From Branchiostoma floridae (lineage: Eukaryota; Chordata; Leptocardii; Amphioxiformes; Branchiostomatidae): DNA of 64,000 bases. Below are positions 11,858-51,614 of the stretch, piece after piece; the stretch's first letter is position 1; each line of letters begins with the position of its first letter. Location: contig NC_049993.1 in assembly GCF_000003815.2 (NCBI RefSeq), positions 18,105,075 through 18,169,074 of the forward strand. The letters are read 5' to 3'. Under the pieces are notes generated by a model that was not told where the DNA came from, made no database searches, and worked only from the letters and a program-made list of their open reading frames with translations. The position numbers and the translations under genes are program-made.

Positions 11858-12314
11858 CTGAAGACAAGTGGGAACCGTGCGTCTCCCCTGGTCGCCGTTG
11901 GCTGCCTTCGGGTGTTTGTTCTTCTTCCCCGGCACCAGGAGTCGCAGCGGACGCCTGTCCACAACCCTGACTTACATGTGAGCCGGGTAATATAGCCTGA
12001 GGTTCCGTATACACACTGTCCGAGTCAGGAGGGTCCGAAATTATCCTCCCGCCCGTCTGTCTACGACCACCGTCTTCTTGCCACTGCAACCGTATCGGTT
12101 CGGGTTCCTCGTACGCGTCTTCTGAGATGCAACCCTCTCCGCCATGTTTATCCAAACCTTTGAGAGGTGTTCTAGCCAGTCTGTGTGTCTCTTCTCTTAG
12201 ACCGTCAGACCGCCGCCCTGTGTAGAACCGCACGCTTGGACCAGCAGTGCCGTTCCCCTCAAAAATACATCTTGGGTTGGTGACTGACTGGGCTTGCTCG
12301 TAGACGGCCGCCAT
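11858..12314 (-). CDS. First coding exon of a tyrosine-motif protein, copy 2
   Basis: This is a paralogue of the 1405-1894 exon: ATG at 12314 in an identical accATGG context, 457 nt, 152 residues, the same phase-1 donor (TTCAG|GTAGGT). It starts MAAVYEQAQSVTNPRC and keeps the motifs AYEEP and VYTEP. Differences from copy 1 are substitutions and in-frame indels, which argues for coding constraint. No following exon is visible before gene A. The leftover G plus the acceptor at 9443 would read GGA TAC CAG AAA GGT AAA ATG, in frame with the gene A start, so an alternative first exon for gene A is possible but unproven. It may instead be an orphan exon left by duplication. Confidence 0.55.
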
Positions 12315-13340
12315 GGTTAGAAATGTTGCTATTGAGAGTCAATGTACTACTAACGTTAGTATCGTTCACGTCATTTATTATCATGACAGTGGTAATTGTC
12401 TGGGACATAGTCAACATAAACATGTGCATATGCACAAAAGTGTGATAACCGCCTGCAACTAGGGTCGAGGACGTGAAGGCTGTATCTCATTTCCGCCTTC
12501 ATCGTGGAGAGAAGATGCCCTCATGTCAATATTTCATTTTCCGCTGTTGATGTTTAGCTCCATAAAAACGGTACGTTATTGTTTTGTGTGTGTGTGTGAG
12601 TGAGTGAGTGTTTCCTATATTCGTGGTCAGCATAATAAATTCAAAACCCCTGGATGGATTGTAACGATAATGGTATTTGGCATGTGGATAGATATTGAGA
12701 ATACAAATGTACATAGATCAAGATCGATTTTGGTCCCCCTGATGTGTAACCTTAAAACTGCAGCAGAATTTCTGGAGTTTGTATCTTTTGTCAATGACAC
12801 GCCATGGTTTTGTTTATTCGTGTACGGAATCTACAGGTCGGTAATCTAAGGGAGTTAAGGTCGGAGTTGATAGAACTAGTCATCGGCCATACTTATTTTG
12901 TTTTTGTAACACCATCTTCCAGTCACACCAGGCCTCTGAAGCCATGTATCTACTGTTGTTCAAATAAATAAATGAACGCACCCCTTTAAAGTTCGGCAGT
13001 GAATTCCTAACGAACTAGGTAAGAGACACACCATTACCAGGCCACTACTACCTACCCCTTACATCAAGGTCAATCTGCTTTATTTCTTTACATCATTTAA
13101 TGTGCCACATGAAATGAAATACATGATTTTACAACTTTATTAAAGTCGCTCAATGATACAGAATTGTACACATAAACAAAGAAGTTCACATTTTTCTTTC
13201 ATGACATTACTCATACAATTCAAGTCGGAATCTTACAAAAATCAGTTTATGCCATTCTCAAACGTTTACCACTGGAGCACTTCGATACAATAACAAAGGT
13301 TGCTAACCTAAGAATTCTACGATAAAATAAGATACATAAA
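12315..13340. other. Flank of tyrosine-motif exon copy 2; no gene seen
   Basis: The part up to ~12800 is similar to 1895-2390. A short (GT)n tract lies at 12583-12598. AATAAA on the minus strand at 13079-13084 could be the old poly(A) site of gene B's ancestral 3' end. No supported ORF. Confidence 0.4.
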
Positions 13341-13344
13341 GCGT

Positions 13345-13849
13345 ATGATGGGATCCTGTAAAATAATTCATTTCCAAAGTACAGTTACTGCCTTTATCAT
13401 GGACTTTCCCCTGAGGGTACAGCTGTCTCGCTATATTCAAAGCTTCTTGACAGGGAGTGAGTGCAAAATGGTGATAACTGAGGTAACGTTAGTACTAGTA
13501 TACCAAGCTGCCCCCGTGTTGCAGAGTGAGGTGGAAATGTGAAGATCTACTGTTCTTTGATCAAAAATAGTCATGTGCATCTGCAGCGCGTTGCTATAAT
13601 ATTTAACTGCTTTTCTTTAATTACCCAGGCTACTCCATGCAGACCCCACCTCGTTGAGTGAGATGGCAATGTAAAGGGGTAGTGTATTCTGACCATAGAT
13701 ACTTCTTTGCATCTACAGTGCCTTTTCAGAAGTTCGTGGTAGCTGCTGCTTTTCTATAATCACCACGGTGGTGCCAGGCTGACCTCAGGTGGCTGAGTGA
13801 ACTAACAATTCTAGGGTGACCCAAGGCCGATCAGTGAGGTAGTACTGTG
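13345..13849 (-). pseudogene. Decayed TPR repeats and C-terminal cap downstream of gene B
   Basis: On the minus strand this segment still shows fragments of the 44-residue TPR unit (catctgcag, tgaccatagatact, ggtggtgccaggctgacc blocks) at the expected spacing, but with frameshifts and stops. The lowest part (~13395-13450) aligns with the last coding stretch of gene A (3390-3450), including aaggcttcttg-like sequence. It is therefore the relic of the original 3' end of gene B or of a further family member, now cut off by the gene B stop at 14162. The assembly gap at 13850 interrupts it. Confidence 0.65.
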
Positions 13850-13949
13850 NNNNNNNNNNNNNNNNNNNNNNNNNNNNNNNNNNNNNNNNNNNNNNNNNNN
13901 NNNNNNNNNNNNNNNNNNNNNNNNNNNNNNNNNNNNNNNNNNNNNNNNN
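13850..13949. other. Assembly gap (100 N)
   Basis: A run of exactly 100 Ns, a conventional unknown-size gap. It falls within the decayed TPR tract, so collapsed repeats may be missing here. Confidence 0.99.
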
Positions 13950-14161
13950 TCTTCGCTGTCACATGTCTCTGTGTCCCAACTCTCTGAACTGACGTAAACA
14001 AAACAAATTCTTACCACATGTACTTGACAGGTCGTTAAAAATTAACTTTCCTTTCTTCTCCCTTATCTCCTCTATCGTCAGCAGAAATAAAAGATGTTAT
14101 CAGTGATTATCAGTTTCTTGGAATCCTCAGTCTAAATTAACATGTGGCCAACATGCCTCTG

Positions 14162-17100
14162 TTACACTGTGATCTGATCATCGATACTCCTTTGCATCTG
14201 CTCTGCCTGTTCATGGTAGCTAATTGCCTGTCTATTATTACCCAGCCTTCTCCAGGCAAGACTCAATCTGTTTAGTGAGTTGACAATGTCAGAATGTGCT
14301 GTAGTCGGACCATAGATACTCCTGCACATCTGCAGTGCCTGTTCATAGTAGCTAATTGCCTGTCTATTATTACCCAGGTTACTCCATTCAAACCCCAGGT
14401 TGTTCAGTGAGGTAGCAATATGAGGATGTGCTGTAGTCGGACCATAGATACTCCTGCACATCTGCAGTGCCTGTTCATAGTAGCTAATTGCCTGTCTATC
14501 ATTACCCAGGTTACTCCAGGCTGCCCCCAGGTTGTTCAGTGAGCCAGCAATATCAGGATGTGCTGTACTCGGACCATAAATACTAATTCTCATCTGCAGT
14601 GCCTGTTCATAGTAGCTGATTGCCTGACTATAATTACCCAGGTTATTCCAGGCTGACCCCAGGTTGTTCAGTGAGGCAGCAATATGAGGATGTGTTGTAG
14701 TCTGACCATAGATACTCATTATCATCTGCAGTGCTTGTTCATGGTACCTGATTGCCTGTCTATCATTACCCAGGTTACTCAAGGCTGCCCCCAGGTTGTT
14801 CAGTGAGGCAGCAATGTCAGGATGTGCTGTAGTCGGACCATAGATACTCCTGCGCATCTGCAGTGTCTCTTCGTGGTAGCTGATTGCCTGTCTATCATTG
14901 CCCAGGTTACTCCAGGCTAAGCCCAGGTTGTTCAGTGAAGTAGCAATGTGAGGATGTGCTGTAGTCGGACCATAGATACTCCTGTACATCTGCAGTGCCT
15001 TTTCATAGTAGCTGATTGCCTGCCTATTATTACCCAACCTACTCCAGGCTGACCCAAGGTTGTTAAGTGAGACAGCAATTTCAGGATGTGCTGTAGTCGG
15101 ACCATAGATACTCCTGCACATCTGCAGGTCCTGTTCATAGTAGCTGATTGCCTGCCTATCATTACCCAGGTTACTCCAGGCACCTCCCAGGTTGGTCAGT
15201 GAGGTAGCAATGTCAGGATGTGCTGTAGTCGGACCATAGATACTCCTGTACATCTGCAGTGCCTCTTCGTGGTAGCTGATTGCCTGTCTATTATTACCCA
15301 ACCTACTCCAGGCTGACCCCAGGTTGTTCAGTGAGGTAGCAATGGCAGGATGTGCTGTAGTCGGACCATAGGTACTCCTGCTCATCTGCAGTGCCTGTTC
15401 AAAAAAACTGATTGCCTTCTGATAATTGCCCACACCGAGATAAGAACGCCCAATATCCTTTAGAAGTGTCGATTTCTCCATTATGTCAGTTCCATCAGTT
15501 TTTTGCAGGGCCTCATGAAAGCATCTGAGGGCTTGCTCATGTTTGCATAACTCAGAGTACATCATTCCCTGAACTCTTGCGGAATTTTCATACAAAGTGG
15601 AGATTGAAGTTAGATCTTGCTTCTTTTCAGACCATTCCTTCAGAACATTTTTCAGGGGAACTGCTGTATAATAGTATCTGAAAAGCTGTTGGTCATTTTG
15701 TAGATGGAAAACTGGTATCAATGCAATTTTTTGTACTTTATTATCATTCTGTATCGATGACTCATGCACTATTGCTGATTCCATTGAAGCCAAAGCTGAC
15801 AGGTTTTCCTTCTGTCCACCATTGGCAACGTAGGTTCTGAGCCTGAGTTCTGCTGAGATGCTGGTAAGCACTGTCAGGTGGTGTGCATTGTTGGGACTGA
15901 TAATACGTTGGTTTTCCAATTCTTCTATTGTCTTCCAAACTGTGGTAGGTACAATGTGTGACGTCAGTGCCAAGCAGTCGACTGCTACAGCTGGGAAGCG
16001 ATATATGTCTTTCTTTACATCTGTCAGCCTTGCTGTAATTGTCTCCTCATTGCTGAACCTTTCAACATTTTCCCTTAACATCTCTTGTGCCAACTGTAGA
16101 GCCACTTTACCCCCATCAGCTTGCAGTATCTTCCCTGTGATGGCCATGTATGTGTCAAACAAATCTTGATTCCCTACTATCAGGCATGGATTTCTCAAGA
16201 TAGTTGCAAGGTGATATCCTTCCTTCAGGTATAATATGGCATCCTTTTGCAATTTTGAAGCCATGTTGCTTGGGGTGCAGATGAGGTGACTGGGTGGTTC
16301 ATTCATGGTTCCCTGTCTGCCCAGTGGAGTCTTGCTTGCCTTTGGCATGGAGCCATCAAATGCAAAGCCACGTGGTGTAACAGAGTCATAATACCAGTCA
16401 TTGAAAGATTTAATTCCCAGTGCTGGAAGAATAGTTTCGCCGAGGTTGACCACCGTAAGGTGTAGGTAGTGGGTAAAGTTGAGGAAATATTCAATACACT
16501 GCTCACTTTCTTCTTCTACCAAGATTGCAAACTCCAGGTCTGAGTATGGAGTTACCAGCCCTGTGGCCTGTGAACCCAAACCTATCAGGGCATACTTACA
16601 AGGAGGGGGGCCCATTAACCCAATACACACTTCTACAAGCAGGCTGATGTACTCCTTTCTTTGCTGTGCAATGTTCTCAAACAAGTGTCTGACAGCCTGA
16701 GCTCGTTTTGCCTCTATCTCTTTGACACATGGGTCGTCCTTATCATGTACATAGGGATCCAGCTGCTGGTCAATGGTTTCCATCTCCAGCTTGATCTCTT
16801 CCCGCAACTCCTTCAGCTGTTTCTTGTGCTTTTCTGTGTCATCTTGGCTTACATTAGAATTAATGTCTAATATGCATTTGCGAAAAGCCTTCTCTACTTC
16901 TTCAATAGCTGTTTCTATGTTACCAATGAGAACTTGATCCTCTGACCTGGCTTTTGCGGCATTGTAGAGTGCTGTTGCTTTGACAAAGTCTCCCCCGTCT
17001 CCTGTCTGCTGACCTCGCTTACTGTAGACATCCCCCAACTTGCAAAGGGGCCCCACCTCTCTCTGGTACTGCTGGGCTGTGGAATCTGGGGAGGCCGAAG

Positions 17101-19055
17101 TTGATGTTGTGGATTTCAAATTAATTCAGTCTCTTCGTCAGATATCTTGAATCAAGCAGAAATTTACATAGTCTTTTGTTATGCGAATATTTGCCATATG
17201 TTCGTCTTACCTCTTGCATGCACTACCTTGAGTGCTGCTGCAAAGTGCTGCTCTGCTGAGTCCAGGTCTGCCCTGGCCAGGGAGGATTCACCTTCCTTAA
17301 GGTGGTCTTTGTACTGCCTAAATGAATGGTTATTGTGCTTAGGTAGGATTGCATGGACATACAACACCATATATCTAATATACAACATATTGATAGAGAA
17401 TTTTAAGCAGTGTTAAATCCAGGAATACCACATAAATGTATTTTTTCACTCGTGTGTTTATCTTCTACAACATTTCTAGATGAACTCCGTTCATTCCTGG
17501 TTGCACAAATATTACAGTGCAGTTATTGTGTTATTTGCAGACATGGACAAACAGTTATAGTCACAGTTACGTCTATGAAGATTAGACGTCCAGGTAATAC
17601 GATACGCCGAAAACAAGTTACTCAAGCAGCTGGATATGATTTTGGAAACGGTCAGATGTTTCAGACAGCTATCCAGTGTCTTTCGTCAGTGACACTGGAG
17701 AAATACTGGAGAGAGTTTTTGCATTCTACCTGTGAATTTATAATAATATGCAAAAAGGGAAGGAAGACAAGTAGTACAAATGCATATCACGTCACAGCTA
17801 GGATACAAAAGCTCTCCCTAACAAGATTTCTCGAGTGTCGTAGTCGCAGTTAGCTTGAATTTTTCGGTAAAATTCTCTCACCTTGAAACGTCTTGTTGGT
17901 ATTGAAGAGAGTCGGGCCTAGCGATGTTCCCAGACTGGTGCCTTATGTCTGGTGTTCCTTCTCTTGATTCATCAGGTGATGGTTTCTGTATAGATTAAGC
18001 CACACGTGTCAACATCTGAATCATAAATACTTGTGGACCCGCCGGACAGAGCGGCTTGGAAGCGCGGTATGTAGCTAGTCGACTACTGCCCCTTTGGTGT
18101 CAGGGATCCTTGCAGCATATGATCCAATACTGGACACTACTACTGTTGCTCATTCAATGCTTAGTACATGTACGTGCAGATAACGATTATATTACAATGT
18201 ATTCTTAATGTATACATGGACACTTGTTTGAGTAGACTGAAATGCTTTGTTTGTTTGTTTGAACCTTTATTTATTCATTGCTGCAAATTACAGTTTAGTA
18301 CGTAGCCATACACAAATCACCATTGCTGAAAATAACTGTCTAAAATTACTCGCCTTTTTCACAATTTCTCTGATCTTCTCCATGTATCTGGTGCGATGTT
18401 CCAGAGTCAGTTTTGTCTCAGGATCCCCACATCTTGTCAGGGCCTTGTTGTACATGGCAGCTGCCTTGGGGAACTGGGATACATCAGATATTGCTTTGCC
18501 TTTCTGAAGGTAGAGATCTCCTAGTGACTTTAGAATCTCTAGTTCCAAGAACATGTCACTGTTCGCTATTGCAGTCACTAATGTTTCCGTGTAAGTCTCC
18601 TCAACAGAGTGCCAGGGTTCACCGACTCTTCTGTCCAATTTGACACCAATCTCTGCCACTCTTACAACATTGCTGTCAGCAGTACCCCAGTAGTCTGGCA
18701 GCAACCACCGGAAGTGTGGACTGTACCCCTGCAGCAGTTGTCTGGAGAGTTTCTCCATGTAGCCGATACGATGTTCTAGTGTTTGTCCCATGTCTGGATC
18801 TGTGCAGCGCAGTAGGGCAGCAGCATACAGGGCAGCAGCCTTGTCAAACTCTGCGGAATCTTTACTGAGCTTGGCTTTCTGAAGATGCACGTCTCCAAGA
18901 CATTTCAGGACTTCCACCTCCATGAAGAGATCCTTACCAAGAATGGCTTCTCTCAGAGCCCGCCCATATCCAATTTCTTCTCCATGTTGACTCTTCAGGC
19001 ACAGCTCCAAGTCTTGTAGCTTATTTGCCAGGCTGGTCATGTTGATGTCAGACAT
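14162..19055 (-). CDS. Gene B: paralogue of gene A, nucleotidyltransferase-like + 9 TPRs, truncated C-terminus
   Basis: Exons 19055-18354, 17313-17211 and 17085-14162 (3729 nt, 1242 aa) have the same boundaries and phases as gene A, including the GC donor after GTGAAAAAG. The N-terminal helical repeats, the nucleotidyltransferase-type motif (GS then SDLE in [20 protein letters not shown]), [12 protein letters not shown] and the DUF294_C-like segment ([19 protein letters not shown]) are all intact. An in-frame deletion removes about eight residues before [11 protein letters not shown]. Only nine 44-residue TPRs remain. The protein ends [13 protein letters not shown] without the capping helix of gene A, and TPR relics continue after the stop at 13345-13849. 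The reading frame is otherwise clean, so the product is probably made but shortened. Role as for gene A. Confidence 0.82.
14190..15400 (-). repeat. Nine tandem 132-bp TPR-coding repeats in gene B
   Basis: Nine units have the same 44-codon period and the same variable positions as gene A. More units carry non-consensus residues ([39 protein letters not shown]), so this array is less homogenised than that of gene A. Confidence 0.8.
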
Positions 19056-19781
19056 TTCCCGATTATGAATCCTTAGTGTATGAAGAAAAAATGTATTTCA
19101 GGAAAAATGTGTCACACTGGGGCGTTAATAAGTTGTATGTTTTGTTTTAGGACACATTCTTACTTGATATTACTTCTTCCTTGCAAATCAGCTATTGTTT
19201 CAGATGCACATCTGTATTCCTGACTCGAGGGGAAAGGATTGTCTTATCTACGGTATAAACTGGAAATGATTTGAAAGTGTTGCTCTTTTAATTAGTGGCT
19301 TTTATCCTCTGTTGACCCCAAATTGGCTTATTTCTGTGCAAAATGACAAAGGAAGCAACTAGGTGCCCAAAGATCTCATAGTTACCCCCCCCCCCCCCCC
19401 TAGTCCTAACCTTATACCGAATTTCATAGCATCATCAATTAAAGACTCTTATACGCTATGTTGTTAAACCACAACAAAAACACCATTTGGTAACATACTC
19501 TTCTTGGGCGAAGTTGGGTACTTAAGTCTAGAGCCCAGGTGGATCAATAGTGCGTGCAAATGAAGGTCCTATATCATATTAGGGTCCATACCAGTTTTGT
19601 TTCACATATGATTTGCACGATAACTGTGAAATCATTTCAGACTGAATTCATATGCAATTTGAAATTTGTACATGACGTGCCCAGCATTTAAATGCCATTC
19701 CGGAAGTGTGTGCAGAAAAGAGTAGACAAAATAGACTCGCATAAATTTAGCATGGATGCCTGAGAAATGAATAAATCTCAC

Positions 19782-19890
19782 CTGAATGTCTGAGAAGTGA
19801 ATATCTGAGCAGCTGTGAACCCTCGGAGAGTCTTGCCTGTTAAACGTTTCACCTTGCACTCAGCTCAGTCTGGTATTACGGTTTTCCCCT
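19782..19890 (-). other. Probable 5' non-coding exon of gene B
   Basis: A donor, CATTCAG|GTGAGA, lies at plus 19781. An acceptor candidate (cactaag) is found 16 nt before the gene B ATG. The exon start is approximate, just downstream of the kappaB/AP-1 cluster. It is positionally equivalent to 10812-10915 of gene A. Confidence 0.4.
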
Positions 19891-19921
19891 CTGACTCATG
19901 CGGGACTTTCCATTACGTCAT
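19880..19921 (-). promoter_or_regulatory. Rel/kappaB, AP-1 and ATF-like site cluster upstream of gene B
   Basis: GGGACTTTCC at 19902-19911 is a perfect kappaB consensus. TGACTCA at 19892-19898 is a perfect AP-1 site. GGTTTTCCCC at 19880-19889 is, on the minus strand, GGGGAAAACC, a Dorsal-type Rel site. TTACGTCA at 19913-19920 is CRE/ATF-like. The cluster lies ~0.85 kb upstream of the gene B ATG. Compared with gene A, the AP-1 site is on the other side of the kappaB site. Confidence 0.6.
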
Positions 19922-20384
19922 GTCTACACCGGCATGGAATAGGCTATGTTGGAAATTTAGGGAGGTTCCAAACACCTGTTCCGTCTCTCCTTATCTTCTT
20001 AATATGTGTTTGACGAATACCAAGCCTGCTCTATGATGTGGGGGTCGACATGTTGTTTGTTTTGCACAGAGTCTATGGATGTATTACATTGTATTTCTTC
20101 CGCTTAATCAGCTGGAGAAATATCACGGAGGGAGCAAGGGGCCAGTCACTGGCCTAGGCACTTAGACAGATAGACAATCAGCTAGATTAATATTTCGTAT
20201 AGTTCTAAACAGAAGGAACCTGGCAAGGCTGGATTTTTTGGACCTGGAGCTGCTTACATATTCCTCTTTCCCCTCAATGTATATGCTTGGAAGTCCATAA
20301 AATCAAGTTAAAGTGGCCCTTATATGGAAATGTGCCTATTGCACTATAAGACTAGGATTCGAAGAGTCAAAATGACAAAACACA

Positions 20385-20428
20385 CACATACACACACACA
20401 CACACACACACGCACACACACACACAGA
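20385..20428. repeat. (CA)n microsatellite
   Basis: Nearly pure CA dinucleotide run with one CG interruption. Confidence 0.9.
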
Positions 20429-20456
20429 AACAGACACAAGCCAATGGAAAAAGGTC

Positions 20457-20600
20457 TGATCACTTTTATTCTCTCCACAGTTTCATAAATAGAATAAATC
20501 TACTTCTGAAGCAGCATCGTGTTTTTATACCTTATTTACAATTTACAGAACTGTAACTTAGTAATAATCAACACTTGCAACATCATCCTCTGAAAACCTC
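20457..20600 (-). repeat. Duplicated 3'-UTR-like module
   Basis: It matches the gene A 3' end at ~2813-2960 (tgatcacttttattctctcc start, ttatttacaatttacagaac centre, catcatcctctgaaa end) and contains AATAAA on the minus strand. No coding sequence of the TPR family precedes it. It could be the distal 3' UTR of the SLC4A11-like gene or a leftover of a deleted family member. Confidence 0.5.
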
Positions 20601-21029
20601 TATTCACATCCAAAAATCACACATTTTCTTGCCAGATACACGCAAATATGGAGAAGACTTCAATGTACATAGTGCTGATGTACAAGTATCTGATTGAAAC
20701 CTCTTTGGAAGTGAAACAACTTAAAAACGGTCAAATAAATAATTTGAAAATAATAGCAGCCATGTTGGATTTGGCCCATTGCTTGATGATATGGCACACA
20801 AATTTGCAACATATCGCCATGCCAACAAGTACAATGTTTGGCGACAGAAACGGCTGATATCAGGACAAAAAAGGGACAACAAGTTTTGTTGCTTGCTGAA
20901 AATGAAAATATCAAATCTTTTCTGCTGCGCATAATTAAGCGAAAGTTCGAGAAAAATCGCACTTTGTTCCAAGGCTATAGATCATCATTTTTGGAAAAGT
21001 TCAAAACCAATGCACAGCATCATTGAAAA

Positions 21030-22258
21030 GGATGAAACATTACCACCTGAAACCAGCGCTTGAAAATCCTAAACTGAAACAGCCAGGGGACAATGAGCTC
21101 CTCTTTCGTACAATTAATATTTCTCTGAAAAATACACATGGTCCCATTTCTGATCATAACACTTCCCTAATACTTTGATGCAGACAAGAAGACATTCAGA
21201 CTGAATAAAAACTGAACTGTTACAAAAAAAGTTAACTTGAATGTCTGCTTCAATCATCTATGTGTACAATAGATCTATTTGTTGACTTTGCCTACCTCAA
21301 AACCAATTAAAACAAAGGAAAAGTAATAGGAAAACTAAGAAAAGTGTTGCCTTCATCAATTGTCCATGTACAAGAGTGCTATTTGCTTCATATCAAGTCT
21401 TATGATGTTGTATAAGTAGAGATACATTAACAGTTATAATATTGCACGAATACTATTCCCTTATTTGGTGTTTGCACATGACATCACAGCCATCTGTCAT
21501 GCTGGTTGGTTGAACCTAGAAGAGTCAGATTTGTACATGAATGATGTGTATTTAGGCCACTCAAATTTGATTTCTTGGTTATTCGATCTAAAAAATAATA
21601 CTTAATTAAGTGGAATATAAACATGAAAATGTACCTCTACTATGGAGCACAAAATTGTCGGAGTGAACCGAGTCAGATGCAAGATTGTCCTCTTTCTCAG
21701 ACTTTCTAAGTCTGTATGTGATGTCCTCTTTCTAATATATTTAAATAACATAAAAATGAACTAACAAATCAAATAGTGGCCTTACATCAATAATCTAATT
21801 CCATACTGAAATTCAAGTTCATGCGACAACCTCCAGATTCAACTGACCAGCAATGCTTGCAAACACACTTTTGAACCACCGGGTATGTTATTTGCTGGTG
21901 TTGGAGACTACAAGTAGTAGGTTAGTATGCATAGAAGTTCATATTTCTGTCTGCTACTTTCGAGGTAATAATAGTGTCAAATCATGTTATTTACAGAAAC
22001 ATTCAACATGTATTACAGATATGTAACACAGTCACTGTACTATGATACCAGACTACTGTTCTGACACTGGCCACACAACCATTATTCCTTGGGTGACATA
22101 TTCAGTATTATGCAAAAATGTTTGACAAGAGAGAGGACACAAATGACTCAGCCCGCGGCGGGTTTTCAATAGGAAAATCCCTAAGGCTTTTACAATGCAC
22201 ATTTGTGTATATATATGGGCTAATTAGTCGATGTTGTATGACAGCTTTGACACTTTTT
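21030..22258. repeat. Segmental duplicate, copy 2 (paired with ~120-1262)
   Basis: It is similar along its length to the left end of the window, in the same orientation and without inversions, with small indels. It is not coding in any conserved frame. It marks the right-hand limit of the duplicated block that carries genes A and B. Confidence 0.75.
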
Positions 22259-23247
22259 TCATCTAAAGATATCTTAAATACGTCCTCACAACTTTTAGAA
22301 AGCAGCAGTGACATGTTGATTTGACGATAGAAAACCTGAAAGTTTCTACTAGTCGGATCGTATTGAAAATCACTGGTCATCTGTTAAAAGGGACGACAGT
22401 TTCATTGATGCCATCTATGAAATAAGGATTGTGTGGCCTAAGGAATTGAGAAATGCACTTTACAGGACAGGACAATATCTGACTGGCACAACAAGGGAAA
22501 AAGGCAAAAGGGAGACACCAATGGAGCCTTTATATATGACAATAAAAAAGTTATGACCAACATTTGTGTCCAGATGTGTCAGAAGATACAGGGCACCATG
22601 ACAATCTTAGGATAGGAAAATTGCTTGACGATCGACCACCTTAGTCTGCTGTCTGCACACTCTATACATGTGTACCAACCTTTATATCCTTTTTGATTTC
22701 TGTAATTTTTTTTTGCCTCCTTTGATGATTTACACAACTGCAGACATCATTAACTTTTCGACCTGACTCTTTAATTTTTTAGCCCCTATATTCCTTGTCC
22801 TTTTCAGGATTGCCCAAGATATAATCTCCAAACAGTTGTAGAGTTAGACTTATCTTACTTGGGTTTTTGAATTAATGAATATACACATTATGATTATTAT
22901 GATCAGGTATGAAAAGTACATGATGGTCACAGGCCTACTTGCATCCTTTTTACAGACATATAGAATTTAACCATTGACTTCTTCTAGGCAATTCAAAAAT
23001 TTATCATTCACTATAGGCCATCTTGACCATATAACATTAAGTAATCTAAAATCATAATAAATACCAAACTTCAAATTGAAACATTTCATAAACAGGTAAA
23101 GAAAGACGTACAAAACCCCATGCAAAGCAAGCCCCACCCTACATCTGCTTGGAGATTATTCCTACATGTATTGGGGATTCTTGAGTTCTTCTTGCGACTT
23201 GAAGACGTCTTGTGCTGCTTCTTAAAGCCGAGAAGACGTCTTGCTGA
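22259..23247. other. 3' flank of the SLC4A11-like gene; nothing recognised
   Basis: A/T-rich sequence with no supported ORF. It probably includes 3' UTR of the transporter gene, but I see no clear minus-strand AATAAA close to its stop codon. Confidence 0.4.

Positions 23248-51614
<28,367 letters not shown>

Noticed and set aside
20648-21026. Short plus-strand frames near 20.65-21.03 kb
   Set aside because: No similarity to known domains, no conservation in the paired duplicate, and A/T-rich composition.
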